This document shows, piece by piece, positions 51,640 to 60,514 of a stretch of DNA of 64,000 nucleotides (position 1 is the first letter of the stretch; each line of letters opens with the position of its first letter). The notes beneath the pieces are model-generated. The model saw only the letters and a list, made by a program, of their open reading frames with translations, did not search any database and was not told where the DNA came from. Source of the stretch: CAVPDA01 sp963702495 (GTDB lineage Bacteria > Pseudomonadota > Gammaproteobacteria > Burkholderiales > Rhodocyclaceae); contig CAVPDA010000019.1 of NCBI GenBank assembly GCA_963702495.1, positions 1 through 64,000 on the forward strand, read 5' to 3'. The position numbers and the translations under genes were made by a program.

Positions 51640-53029
51640 GGCTCTTCAACGCTTTCCTACGGTGATCTTCCCGGATAACCTGGGGAAGAGCATGGAAGGC
51701 GTGTCCGGGGTGTTGGTTTGATAGATTTTGAGCTTCAAGTATTCGGTGTCGCGGAAGCCTCGGGCACGTCGGCGCAGGAGAGCAATGCTGACGTTGCCGG
51801 CTTCCAAGCGCGCGGTGCTGATGGGGTGTTGCGCCCAAGCGCATATGCCGGTTTGGTGGGAGCGCAGCGTCTTGACGAACTTCGAGAGGCCCGTGATCTT
51901 TGCCGCCTCAGCCATGCCGCACCAATCGAGGAGGCGGATCGTCATGTCGGCCGGCGTGGCAGGCTGACGCCAGAGTGCCTGCAACTGTTCCTTCAGCGTG
52001 TAGATCTTGTTGAGGGGCTCGTTCTGCTCCAGCAGCTTGTCAAGCCGCTCCTGGTCGGAGCTCTTGAGATTGTCACGATTGCCCAGCAGCAGGTAGAGGC
52101 TGCCCTTGAGGGCTTGCTCGCCGGTCAGGTCGCCCAAGGTCTTGGCCGACTTGAACTCGGCCCGGCGACAATCGCGGATCACCGTCGAGAACATTTGCAT
52201 GATGTGAAATCGGTCGAATACGATCGCTGCGCTCGGCAAGCTCGTCATCGTCGCGCAGATGTAGGCGGCCCCCATGTCCATGGCTACTGCCTCAATGCCA
52301 GCGGCACACTCCTTGGTCAAGGCATCGAAGAACTCGCTCAGCACCGCGGCGGTGCGGCCCTCCTTGATCCACAGGATGCGTCCGCAGTGAGCGCCCGGCG
52401 AGAGATCATAGACCAGCGTCAGGTAGTCCTGTCCCTTGGCGCGCGCCACCTCGTCAACGCCAAGATAGCGAATCCCCGCCAGCGTTTGCGGCGCCACCGG
52501 CTTGATCGTTTCGGCCAGATAGTCCTTGTCGATCGACTTGACCGTATTCCAGCGCAGCCCCGTGTGGCGAGCCACTGCCGAGATCGACATATGGCGGCAA
52601 AGACCGGAAATCAGCAGTGCGTAGCGCTTGGTGACTCGCCTCGTCGGATCGACAAACGGCAACTGCTCGACGCGCACCACCGACGGGCTGATAAATACCT
52701 CGGCATACTCGATCTCAACTTCGCATGCCTGCCCCATGAGCGGCAGATCACTCACCCAGCGCCGCTTGATCCGATGAACCCCTCCGCATCGGCCTATCCC
52801 GGCAGCAATCGGCGTTACCCGTCGATCACGCCGACAAGAAATGCGCACAATTCCGCACTCTGCGTCGTGCTCAACCTGCTCGATTACCTGCCCCTGATAC
52901 CCCATAATCCCCAGCGGGATGGTTGCTCCCATATCGCGCTCCTGCCTGTGTCCTCAGAGAAGCCAGGTGGATACACGGTTTCCGGGATGTCAGCCATCCC
53001 CTTCTTCCGTAGAGAAGCGTTGAAGAGCC
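51640..53029 (-). mobile_element. ISL3-family element with 8-bp target duplication
   Basis: Inverted repeats GGCTCTTCAACGCTTTCCTA (from 51640) and the matching right end AGAAGCGTTGAAGAGCC (to 53029). Flanks carry GATTTTGG at 51632-51639 and again at 53030-53037, an 8-bp duplication as usual for ISL3. A recent insertion. Confidence 0.9.
51646..52932 (-). CDS. ISL3-family transposase
   Basis: 428 aa, start at 52932 (a start at the inner Met, GIMGYQGQ, is possible). Zinc-binding N-terminus (CGIVRISCRRD, GRCGGVHRIKRRWVSDLPLM), DDE residues in RYLGVDEVARAKGQDYLTLV, EAVAMDMGAAYICATM and STARLEAGNVSIALLRRRAR. Ends in GKITVGKR within the left terminal region. Looks intact. Catalyses cut-and-paste transposition. 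Confidence 0.9.
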   Translation of the reverse strand: MGATIPLGIMGYQGQVIEQVEHDAECGIVRISCRRDRRVTPIAAGIGRCGGVHRIKRRWVSDLPLMGQACEVEIEYAEVFISPSVVRVEQLPFVDPTRRVTKRYALLISGLCRHMSISAVARHTGLRWNTVKSIDKDYLAETIKPVAPQTLAGIRYLGVDEVARAKGQDYLTLVYDLSPGAHCGRILWIKEGRTAAVLSEFFDALTKECAAGIEAVAMDMGAAYICATMTSLPSAAIVFDRFHIMQMFSTVIRDCRRAEFKSAKTLGDLTGEQALKGSLYLLLGNRDNLKSSDQERLDKLLEQNEPLNKIYTLKEQLQALWRQPATPADMTIRLLDWCGMAEAAKITGLSKFVKTLRSHQTGICAWAQHPISTARLEAGNVSIALLRRRARGFRDTEYLKLKIYQTNTPDTPSMLFPRLSGKITVGKR

Positions 53030-53309
53030 GATTTTGGAGACCTTTCGACGTCGGCGCCGTGGCTTCGGTCGGGGGCAGGCAAACCCTCGCCTTCCCGCGA
53101 CCAGATCAGTGACGAGCTTTCCGATTCTGCGGAGAAATCCTTGCTAAAGCGCCCTCGGGTGCAGCCTCAGAGCCTGTGAATTTTTCAATTCCCGCAGGCG
53201 CCATGGGCGCGTCGGGATTATTCACCCAGCCACGGGATAGAATATGTAATTCGCATCACTTTGCTCGCTATCGAGTGTCTATTCGACGATTTCCGAGCAT
53301 TTTCTGCCT

Positions 53310-54743
53310 TCAGCCAGCCATTTCTGGAATTCCGGACGTGCCTGTCCCGATGCCGATCAACTCGGGTGTCAGTCGCACCATGCGCATCAGGTTGTGCGCC
53401 AAGACAAACAGCAGCGCCACCGCCTTCACTTTCTTCAACCCACGCACCGGCAACAGCACCAGGCCACGGTTCCTGGCCTGGGCATTGACGCATTCGGCCG
53501 TGGCCGCGCGCTGCTTGTAAAGTTCCTTGGACTCATCGGTGGCCATCCGCTCCCGCCAGTCTCCCACCGCAGGGCTGTCTCCTGGCTTGCGCTGGTGCGC
53601 ATCGACGGGCGCTTCGGGCGTCGCTTGAACATCGTCCGGCGCGTTGGTTGGTGCCGTGGCGTCCTTCGTCTTGGCTTTCGGCTTGGGCACCGGGGCAATC
53701 ACCCGAGTCTGTGAGGCGACGGCATCAATCTGGTCGTGTGCCGGAAACCCGCCATCCACCAGCCAGTCGTCCGGCGCCTGTCCGCAGCGCTCCACGACCT
53801 GCTTCACCATCGGGGCCATCTGCCCCATGTCACTGCCGGTGGTAACGACATCGACGCCGACAATGACCTGACTTTCGGTGTCGCTGCAAAATTCGATGTT
53901 GTAGGCTGGCCGGAATCCGCCATCGCCCATCTTCATCACCGTCGCTTCGGCGTCGGTGGTCGAGGCGCGTGCTTCTTCAGGCTTCTTGCCTTGCCGCTGC
54001 TTGATGTCGGCCAGTTCCGGCAAGCGCGCCAGGGCGGCTTCGATGCGGGCTTCCCGGGCCACTGCGGCGCGCGCTTGGGCCGCCGCCTGGCGCCGAGACT
54101 CGGCACCAGGTTCGTCATCGACTTGCTTCTTGAGGGCCGCGACTCGCTCGCGGGCGGTGGCCAAGAGACTTTCGAGTTTCTCCTCCCGGCGGAACGAGGC
54201 GGCTGCGGCGCTGGCACGCACGCGCACGCCGTCTTGAGCCCCAGCCTTGAGTTTGACCACACCAACCGCCATCAGGCTGGCCAGGTTGTCGGTCAGCAGA
54301 TCGTCCAGCACGTCGCCTTGCTGGCTGCGGAAGTCGGCGACGGTGTGATAGTTGACCTGGACGCCGCCACAAATCCAGCGGTAGGCGTCGTGTTCCTGAG
54401 TCAGTCGCGTGATCGCACGGGCGCTGCCGATGCCTTCGAGCGTGGCGTACAGCCACAGCGCGAACAGAATCTCCGGGGCAATCGCGCTACGCCCGACGCC
54501 GCCTTCGACGGCTTTGATGCCCGCATACAGGCCCGTCAGGTCCTGACGTTCGACATAGCCCCAGACAATCCGCGCCCGGTGCCCTTGCGGCAGCAGCGAC
54601 TCCAGGTCGCTGGGGCGTAGTTCCAGTTGCTTGCGGTTGGGCTTTTGCACCCGCGCTATCCCGACCGGCCTGGCCTTCTGTATCGGCAATGCGCTGCCCG
54701 ATGTTTCGTTTCCGTCAGCAAACAGGTCGTGGCGTGGATCCAT
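53310..54743 (-). CDS. IS1182-family transposase
   Basis: 477 aa from ATG 54743. N-terminus DLESLLPQGHRARIVWGYVE (DUF772-type), LWLYATLEGIGSARAITRLT, catalytic VGVDVVTTGSDMGQMAPMVK and DDWLVDGGFPAHDQIDAVAS (Asp residues), C-terminal SKELYKQRAATAECVNAQAR (Glu). A long Lys/Pro-rich linker at ~345-380 separates them. Complete frame. Element ends not confirmed. Confidence 0.88.
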   Translation of the reverse strand: MDPRHDLFADGNETSGSALPIQKARPVGIARVQKPNRKQLELRPSDLESLLPQGHRARIVWGYVERQDLTGLYAGIKAVEGGVGRSAIAPEILFALWLYATLEGIGSARAITRLTQEHDAYRWICGGVQVNYHTVADFRSQQGDVLDDLLTDNLASLMAVGVVKLKAGAQDGVRVRASAAAASFRREEKLESLLATARERVAALKKQVDDEPGAESRRQAAAQARAAVAREARIEAALARLPELADIKQRQGKKPEEARASTTDAEATVMKMGDGGFRPAYNIEFCSDTESQVIVGVDVVTTGSDMGQMAPMVKQVVERCGQAPDDWLVDGGFPAHDQIDAVASQTRVIAPVPKPKAKTKDATAPTNAPDDVQATPEAPVDAHQRKPGDSPAVGDWRERMATDESKELYKQRAATAECVNAQARNRGLVLLPVRGLKKVKAVALLFVLAHNLMRMVRLTPELIGIGTGTSGIPEMAG

Positions 54744-55627
54744 GGTCAGCGCGATCAGAAAACATGACCTTAGCATCATAGCAGGGCCACTCCGGTCTTG
54801 GGCCGTAGCAGACGGACATTTTTTTTCCCAGCTTCTCAGTCGAATCGCAACGGGCGAAAGACGTAACAGTTGCGCCTTGATTGCAACTTGTTCATCCATA
54901 CGACAATGCATCAAGATGCGGCATTCCTCGTGTATCTTATTGAACTGACGTCTATTTCTTCTCGGCTGTGGTTGACAACACCCACAAGGCAGCGTACTTT
55001 TTCTGCATATGCAGGAGCTGGCCCTGCGAGCGTTCGGCGAGCCCTAGAAAGTCTCGAAGCGATTCATGCGCCTTTGCTTGCCCGCTGGCGGGCATTTTGC
55101 CGCTGCAACGCTTCATTTCGTCCCCACGACGAGTCCTTTCCGAGCGGGATTTCGTCCCGTGCAGCAATCGTTGCTGGAATCGGCCATTCGATGATGGCCG
55201 ACTCTGGGACAACATCCAGGAGCCGGCCGAGCATCGCCGGGCAATTCACGATTGCCAACGACTCCGCCCCTTCAGACCACGCGGCGAAGAGTTGCATTAA
55301 ACACCGTCTCGTGCTCGCCTGGCCGCCACACACCTGAAGAAGCTTGGAGCATGAGCGCCACGCTTGGATCGATGCGCTAGGCGCGCAGACGTCGTGCGTG
55401 CGTGCCCCATCCAGTGCGGCACTTGAGGATGCAGCCCTCACAACTGCCGTGACTCCTCTATGAAGGCAGAGGATCGGCTCACCGCGGGCGTGGGATCCCG
55501 GCCACACGGTGGTTTTCGATCAGCGCTGGCACCTGCCATCCCAACTCCCCACGGGCCAATAGACGTACATGGGATTCGACAAATTTCGTGCTAACGATAC
55601 ATCGATGCAAGACAAGGAGATGAAGCC
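54744..55627. other. intergenic region, only weak ORFs
   Basis: About 880 bp between IS1182 and alpA. A minus-strand 54-residue frame at ~54952-55116 (MKRCSGKMPASGQAKAHESL) and one at ~55064-55300 have protein-like stretches but weak ribosome sites. They may be gene remnants. No RNA seen. Confidence 0.3.
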
Positions 55628-55867
55628 GTGAATCAAAGAATCATTCGACTACCGCAGGTTCGTGATCTGGTGGGTCTCGGCAAGACTGCCATCTACGACA
55701 AGATCAAGACCAACGCTTTCCCGAAGCAGGTTAAGCTCGGGCGAGCCTCTGGCTGGGTGGAAGCCGAAGTGCATGCATGGATTGATGCCCAAATTGCCGC
55801 AAGTCGGCGACCAGCGGCAAACGGCTGCTCATGCGCGTTTGCTCCTTCAGTCGAGCGGAGCCCCTGA
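55628..55867 (+). CDS. alpA: AlpA-family excisionase/regulator
   Basis: GTG at 55628 follows CAAGGAGATGAAGCC. 79 aa. Winged helix-turn-helix of the AlpA type: RIIRLPQVRDLVGLGKTAIY, DKIKTNAFPKQVKLGRASGW and VEAEVHAWIDAQIAASRR. AlpA proteins help excise P4-type islands and switch their genes. A P4-type integrase lies 3 kb away at 57719, so both probably belong to the same mobile island. Confidence 0.85.
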   Translation: MNQRIIRLPQVRDLVGLGKTAIYDKIKTNAFPKQVKLGRASGWVEAEVHAWIDAQIAASRRPAANGCSCAFAPSVERSP

Positions 55868-56004
55868 CTTCAGAACTGCTGGCGTCCGCCTATGTCGTGT
55901 GCGAAGCGACCGGTTGCAGTTGTCGCCGGATGTGGAACGGATCGGGGCCAGGGAAGGCCAATCTGAGCGCGCCGTTCTGATATTCGGGTGGATTCGTCTA
56001 TGCA

Positions 56005-56610
56005 ATAGACGCGGTGGGCGCGGTGGAACCGGCACTCAGGAGCCAACTGCAGCTCCGACTGGTGACGGTGGTCGAAGGGGCGCGACAACTGGAAATTCCT
56101 GGCCAAGGAACTGCCGCCGGGCGACGAGGGGGACTTCTACGACGCCGCCAAACATCTGCGGCGTGCCTTCGGCGAGGTCCATGGCGAAGCGTCCCGAAAG
56201 GCCCAGGCAAGTTTCGAGGAATACCGCCAGTCGTTGCTCAAGGCCGAGGACGGCGCGGGCAAGGTGATCCGCACATGGCCTACCATCACGGCAGAAAGCG
56301 CCGCTGCAAGTCGCTCAAGCTGGACCCGGAGGACTTCCGGCGCAACCTCGCACGCATGGACTATGAGCGGAGGCGTGCGCAGAACCTGCCGACCGGCTTG
56401 GGCGCGGTCGAGGCGGCGTGCAGGACGCTGGTGACGCAGCGCATGAAGCGCTCCAGGCAACGCTGGACGATCGACGGCCGTCAGGCCATCCTCACCGGCC
56501 GGGCGCTGGCTCAGAGCGAACGCTTCGATGGCCCGTGGAAACTGGTCTCCGCAGAATGCCACCGTGCCGTCTTCTTCCCCGAAAGCGTTGTGCCAAACCA
56601 TGCCATTCGG
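56005..56610 (+). pseudogene. ISKra4-family transposase remnant, frameshifted
   Basis: Fragments in different frames reconstruct the C-terminal half: DNWKFLAKELPPGDEGDFYD, AKHLRRAFGEVHGEASRKAQ, then RRNLARMDYERRRAQNLPTG, LGAVEAACRTLVTQRMKRSR and AILTGRALAQSERFDGPWKL, ending FFPESVVPNHA. The order and motifs match ISKra4. At least one frameshift and no N-terminus, so dead. Confidence 0.7.
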
Positions 56611-57718
56611 GTACCGTCCATATGTCGGGATAGAAATGTGGCGCGCGCAGCCGCGAAGGGTCCGGTGGCGATTCCATCGGTTTCCCGATGGGCCTCAGTC
56701 CGGCTCCCAGCCTTCCCACGTTTCCACATGCCCCCCATGTCATCCCGGACGGTCGGATTTCCCGAGTCCGGTTGGCGACCATGACTATCATTGCAGCCTT
56801 CCCGGTGCCGCGTAGGCTTAAGCGCTCACCCACATACACCCCCCGCTTCACCGGTTTGCTGTCAAGCTCGATACGCGCGCGCCCTTTGCCCACACAACCA
56901 GGCACTGTGTCCTGAGTGGTGGCGCCTTGCGCATCCGTCATGACCGAGAGTCCCTTCGCACCATCGAGGTGTTACCTCTCCGGTAGCAGCGTCTCCCGCC
57001 ACTTAGACTGGCGTTACCCAGTCATCTTCGCTCCTACGAACTCATGCGTCAGACCTACCTCCTCTGTGTCTCTCTGCCTGTTGGCTCTGATCCACAGTCC
57101 TTGCAGGTTGCTGTGAGCCCCTGCTGGATGTAGGCCCTTCCCGGCGTTACTCTGCGAATCTTTCCTCGGATGCTTGAACCCATACCACGGTGGGCGACAG
57201 GGTGCACTTACCCGTTGCTTCCCCTGCCACATCGGCCTTCCCCAAAGTCCCATGGGTCGGCTTCCCACAACGCACCGTTCAACGACTTCAGAACGGCAGG
57301 GTGCTTTCGCGGCTGCAGTCATTCGATAATCTTCAGGCCTCCGAGTTTGCTTGCCACCCAGGTCGTTCCCACCGTTAAGCATCGCTTCCGATGCCCAAGG
57401 CAGCCGTGGCGTTTACATCTGAGCAGAACATGCGTCGTTACCTTCGCATGCATCAGATATGCTAACCGTCCGAATCGGGCAATTGACGGCAAAAGACTCT
57501 CACTTTCTAGATTCGCAGCCTTACCGGCCGCTCCGGGACTAACACCCTCTCGTTTGCGCTTAGCGGACATTTGTGGCGTAACCGGGACCGGCGACCGCCT
57601 CGGCAGCCGGGTACGTTTGGCCATGCACATCCCCTTCGCGAAACCCTTGCATACGGGGAGCTTCACCGGTCGGGTGACGTTGCCCACCTTCCGGTCGGGG
57701 TAGGGCGCGGCGTGACTC
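56611..57718 (-). other. long non-coding stretch, possible structured RNA or intron remnant
   Basis: About 1.1 kb with no convincing protein. The composition is less GC-rich than its surroundings with many short inverted repeats (for example CTACCGGAGAGGTAACACC near 56970 on the minus strand). It reminds me of the non-coding 5' domain of a group II intron, but no reverse transcriptase gene and no typical domain V hairpin are seen. It may also be a decayed plasmid region. Confidence 0.3.
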
Positions 57719-58969
57719 TCAGGCAGCCATGCTGCGCGGCGGCAGCACCTTCGTACGGTCGCGCCAGGCGTCCAGCATGTCGGCCCACTGCCGAATCATC
57801 TCGCGTCGTTCGGCGAGGTATTCGGCGCGGTTGTACGCTCGCCGCACGGCGTTGCGCTCCTGGTGGGCAAGTTGCCGCTCGATCACGTCATGGCGAAAGC
57901 CCAACTCATTGAGCATCGTCGATGCCGTCGTCCGGGATGCGTGCGGCGTGGTCTTGAACGTAAGCCCCATCCTGGCGATGCCTTTGTTGAGCGCGTCGTA
58001 AGTCATCGGGCTGTCCCGCCGGTCGCGGTGCGGGAAGATGAACTCCCTCGTGCCCGACAGCGCACGGAGTCGGCGCAGCAGTTCAACCGCTTGCGCCGGC
58101 AGCGGGACGGCATGATCCTCGCGGGACTTCATGCGGGCGGCGGGGATTTTCCAGATTTCCCCATCGAGATCGAATTCCACCCAACGTGCGCCGACAACTT
58201 CGCTCGGACGGGCGAGCGTCAGCCACAGCAGGCGCAGCGCCGCGGCTGTCATGAAACTGCCGTGGTAGGCATCCAGTGCCCGCAGAAATTCGCCGATCTG
58301 GGGCGGCGTAAGGGGCGTCTTGTGCGTCGTCTTGGCCGTCTTGAACGCCCGGCGTATCGGTCCCGCCGGGTTACTTTCTGCGCGGAGCGTGGCAACTGCA
58401 TGCTCGAAGGTGCCCGAGACAATCTGGCGCAATCGGCGCACCACGCTACCGCCGCCGACCGTGCGCGTGTTGGCGCCGCGCCTTCGTTCCCGGGTATCGG
58501 CCTCCTTGCGTTCCGCCCGGCGCAGCACGTCGAGTACATGGGCAGGGGTGATCCGGCGAACCGGCATCGCACCCAAGTGCGGCAGCAGATGCATCTCGAT
58601 CTGCGACATTCGGTTCCGTTTGGTGCTCGGCGCCCAATCGAGCCCGGCAATCCACTCGCGCATGACCGCCTCGAACGTGTTGGCGTTCTCGTGGGTGGTG
58701 CGGATACGTTCAAGCTTCCGCTCGTGGGCAGGATGGACGCCTTGCTTGACCAGTTCGCGGGCCGCGTCCCGTTGCGCCCTCGCCTTCGCCAATCCAACCG
58801 CTGGGTACTCCCCGATAGCGAAGACGTTTTCCTTACCCGCGACGCGGTAGCGATAGCGCCACAGCTTGGCGCCGCTGGGACGGACTTCGAGATAGAGCCC
58901 TTTGCCGTCGGTCAGTTTGACGGGAACCGCTCCGGGCTTGGCGTTGCGGATGCGTGCATCGTTGAGCAT
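57719..58969 (-). CDS. P4-type tyrosine integrase
   Basis: 416 aa from ATG 58969 (after GCAAGGAAAGACGCC; a longer start at 59005 is possible). N-terminal DUF4102/arm-type domain (MLNDARIRNAKPGAVPVKLT, KGLYLEVRPSGAKLWRYRYR), a SAM-like core-binding domain and a catalytic domain: LARPSEVVGARW (Arg), TPHASRTTASTMLNELGF (HxxR), LAHQERNAVRRAYNRAEYL (His and Tyr). All catalytic residues are kept, so it is likely active. It lies just inside the 3' end of def. Confidence 0.9.
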   Translation of the reverse strand: MLNDARIRNAKPGAVPVKLTDGKGLYLEVRPSGAKLWRYRYRVAGKENVFAIGEYPAVGLAKARAQRDAARELVKQGVHPAHERKLERIRTTHENANTFEAVMREWIAGLDWAPSTKRNRMSQIEMHLLPHLGAMPVRRITPAHVLDVLRRAERKEADTRERRRGANTRTVGGGSVVRRLRQIVSGTFEHAVATLRAESNPAGPIRRAFKTAKTTHKTPLTPPQIGEFLRALDAYHGSFMTAAALRLLWLTLARPSEVVGARWVEFDLDGEIWKIPAARMKSREDHAVPLPAQAVELLRRLRALSGTREFIFPHRDRRDSPMTYDALNKGIARMGLTFKTTPHASRTTASTMLNELGFRHDVIERQLAHQERNAVRRAYNRAEYLAERREMIRQWADMLDAWRDRTKVLPPRSMAA

Positions 58970-59096
58970 GGCGTCTTTCCTTGCTCTCCGCGATACCCGC
59001 ACCATGTAGCGAGTATCGGTCTCTGGATACCCGCAACGATACCCGCTTTCTGGCCGAACAGCAACGGTTCAATGCGAACCACGCCGGAGATACTTT

Positions 59097-59627
59097 CTAT
59101 TCTTCTACAGTGAGTTGCCCAGGAAAAAGGACGTCAGCGAACCCAAAAAAACGAAAATCACGGATTCGCATGGGGTAGAGGATGCCGTCGAGGTGGTCGC
59201 ATTCGTGCTGCACCACCCGGGCGTGGAAGCCGCTCACGCTGCGGTCGATGGCGTTGCCCGCGGCGTCGAAGCCGCGATAGCGCAGCCGGGCGTAGCGCGG
59301 CACCCAGCCGCGCAGGCCCGGCAGCGAGAGGCAGCCTTCCCAGCCCTCCTCTTCCTCCTCCGAAGCGGGGGTCAACTCCGGGTTGATGAGGACGGTGAAC
59401 GGCACCGGCTCGGCCTGCGGGTAGCGCGGATTCGATTCGAAGCCGAAGATCACCAGCCGCAGATCGACGCCGATCTGGGGCGCCGCCAGTCCGGCGCCGT
59501 CCAGATGACGCATGGTGTCCTGCATGTCCGCGACCAGAGCGTCAAGTTCCGGCGTGGCGAAGCGCTCCACCGGGCGCGCCTTCTGCCACAGGCGCGGATC
59601 GCCCATCCGCAGCACTTCCCTGATCAC
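59097..59627 (-). CDS. def: peptide deformylase
   Basis: 176 aa with GTG start at 59627, overlapping the upstream stop by four bases (GTGA). Removes the formyl group from new proteins in the cytoplasm. Motifs: HLDGAGLAAPQIGVDL (I), EGWEGCLSLPGLRG (II, Cys metal ligand) and VVQHECDHLDGILYP (III, HExxH). Coupled to the phosphorylase gene upstream. The C-terminus reads DFRFFGFADVLFPGQLTVEE. The integrase lies just downstream. Confidence 0.93.
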   Translation of the reverse strand: MIREVLRMGDPRLWQKARPVERFATPELDALVADMQDTMRHLDGAGLAAPQIGVDLRLVIFGFESNPRYPQAEPVPFTVLINPELTPASEEEEEGWEGCLSLPGLRGWVPRYARLRYRGFDAAGNAIDRSVSGFHARVVQHECDHLDGILYPMRIRDFRFFGFADVLFPGQLTVEE

Positions 59628-60367
59628 GCCGGCCCCTCGCACACGAAATCGATGATGCGCCGCACCCGCTTCATGGATTCCTGCAGCACGGCCTCGATGC
59701 TCTCAAAGCGGATCACGTGCTCGCTGTCGCCGCGCCCGGCGGCGAAATTCGCGACCACGGCGATGGCGGCATAGGGCAGTTCGGCCTCGCGCGCCAGCGC
59801 CGCTTCGGGCATTCCGGTCATGCCGACGATGTGGGCGCCGTCGCGCTCGAGCCGATCGATCTCCGCCGCCGTTTCCAGCCGCGGCCCCTGGGTCGCCGCG
59901 TAGACGGCACCCTCGACCAGCGGCTCGCCTGCCTCGCGCGCCGCCGAAAGCACGTGCGCGCGCAGCCGCGGGTCGTACGGCTCGGTGAAGTCGATATGCA
60001 CCACCTGCTCGTCCATTCCCTCGTGAAAAGTGTTCCGGCGGCCCCAGGTGTAATCGATGATCTGGTGCGGGAGCACGAGGGAGCCGGGCCCCAGATCGGC
60101 GCGGATCCCCCCCACCGATGCCACGGAAACGATGCGCTCGGCCCCGACCGACTTGAGCGCCCAGATATTGGCCCGGTAGTTGACGCGATGGGGCGGAATG
60201 GTGTGGCCGTAGCCGTGGCGCGCCAGGAACACCACCGGACAGGCGCACACCCGCCCGAACAGCAGCGCGCCCGAGGGTTCGCCGTAGGGCGTGCGCACGA
60301 CTTCGCGGCGCGAGACGTCGAGGCTGGCGAGTTGCGTCAGGCCGCTGCCGCCGATGATCGCGAGCAT
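59624..60367 (-). CDS. S-methyl-5'-thioadenosine/thioinosine phosphorylase
   Basis: 247 aa. ATG at 60367 (site GGATGA upstream) gives MLAIIGGSGLTQLASLDVSR; a start at 60385 adds six residues. Cleaves methylthioadenosine or methylthioinosine with phosphate, in methionine salvage. Signatures: IIGGSGL, FLARHGYGHTIPPHRVNYRA, GRRNTFHEGMDEQVVHIDFT, ATQGPRLETAAEIDRL and GMTGMPEAALAREAELPYAA. MTIP or MTAP cannot be separated here, though proteobacteria of this kind often have MTIP. Coupled to def. Confidence 0.88.
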   Translation of the reverse strand: MLAIIGGSGLTQLASLDVSRREVVRTPYGEPSGALLFGRVCACPVVFLARHGYGHTIPPHRVNYRANIWALKSVGAERIVSVASVGGIRADLGPGSLVLPHQIIDYTWGRRNTFHEGMDEQVVHIDFTEPYDPRLRAHVLSAAREAGEPLVEGAVYAATQGPRLETAAEIDRLERDGAHIVGMTGMPEAALAREAELPYAAIAVVANFAAGRGDSEHVIRFESIEAVLQESMKRVRRIIDFVCEGPA

Positions 60368-60482
60368 GAAGAATGTGTCATCCAAGATGGGGAGCGGCCG
60401 ATTCTAGCCCGAATAGGCAGGCACGGACCATCGCTGCACGCGAGGCCTGCCGCCGGGTGCCGGGGGAGGCAGGCCCGCGTGC

Positions 60483-60488
60483 TACAAT
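60483..60488 (+). promoter_or_regulatory. probable -10 box for typA
   Basis: TACAAT sits 27 bp before the typA ATG (60515). No good -35 is 17 bp upstream. The leader is short and has no clear ribosome site, so translation may depend on leader-poor initiation. Confidence 0.4.
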
Positions 60489-60514
60489 ACGCGGTTTTTC
60501 CAGCCCCCTCCCCC

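Noticed and set aside
54870..55337. 155-residue plus-strand frame downstream of IS1182
   Set aside because: Composition low in protein character and no ribosome site; antisense frames are equally open.
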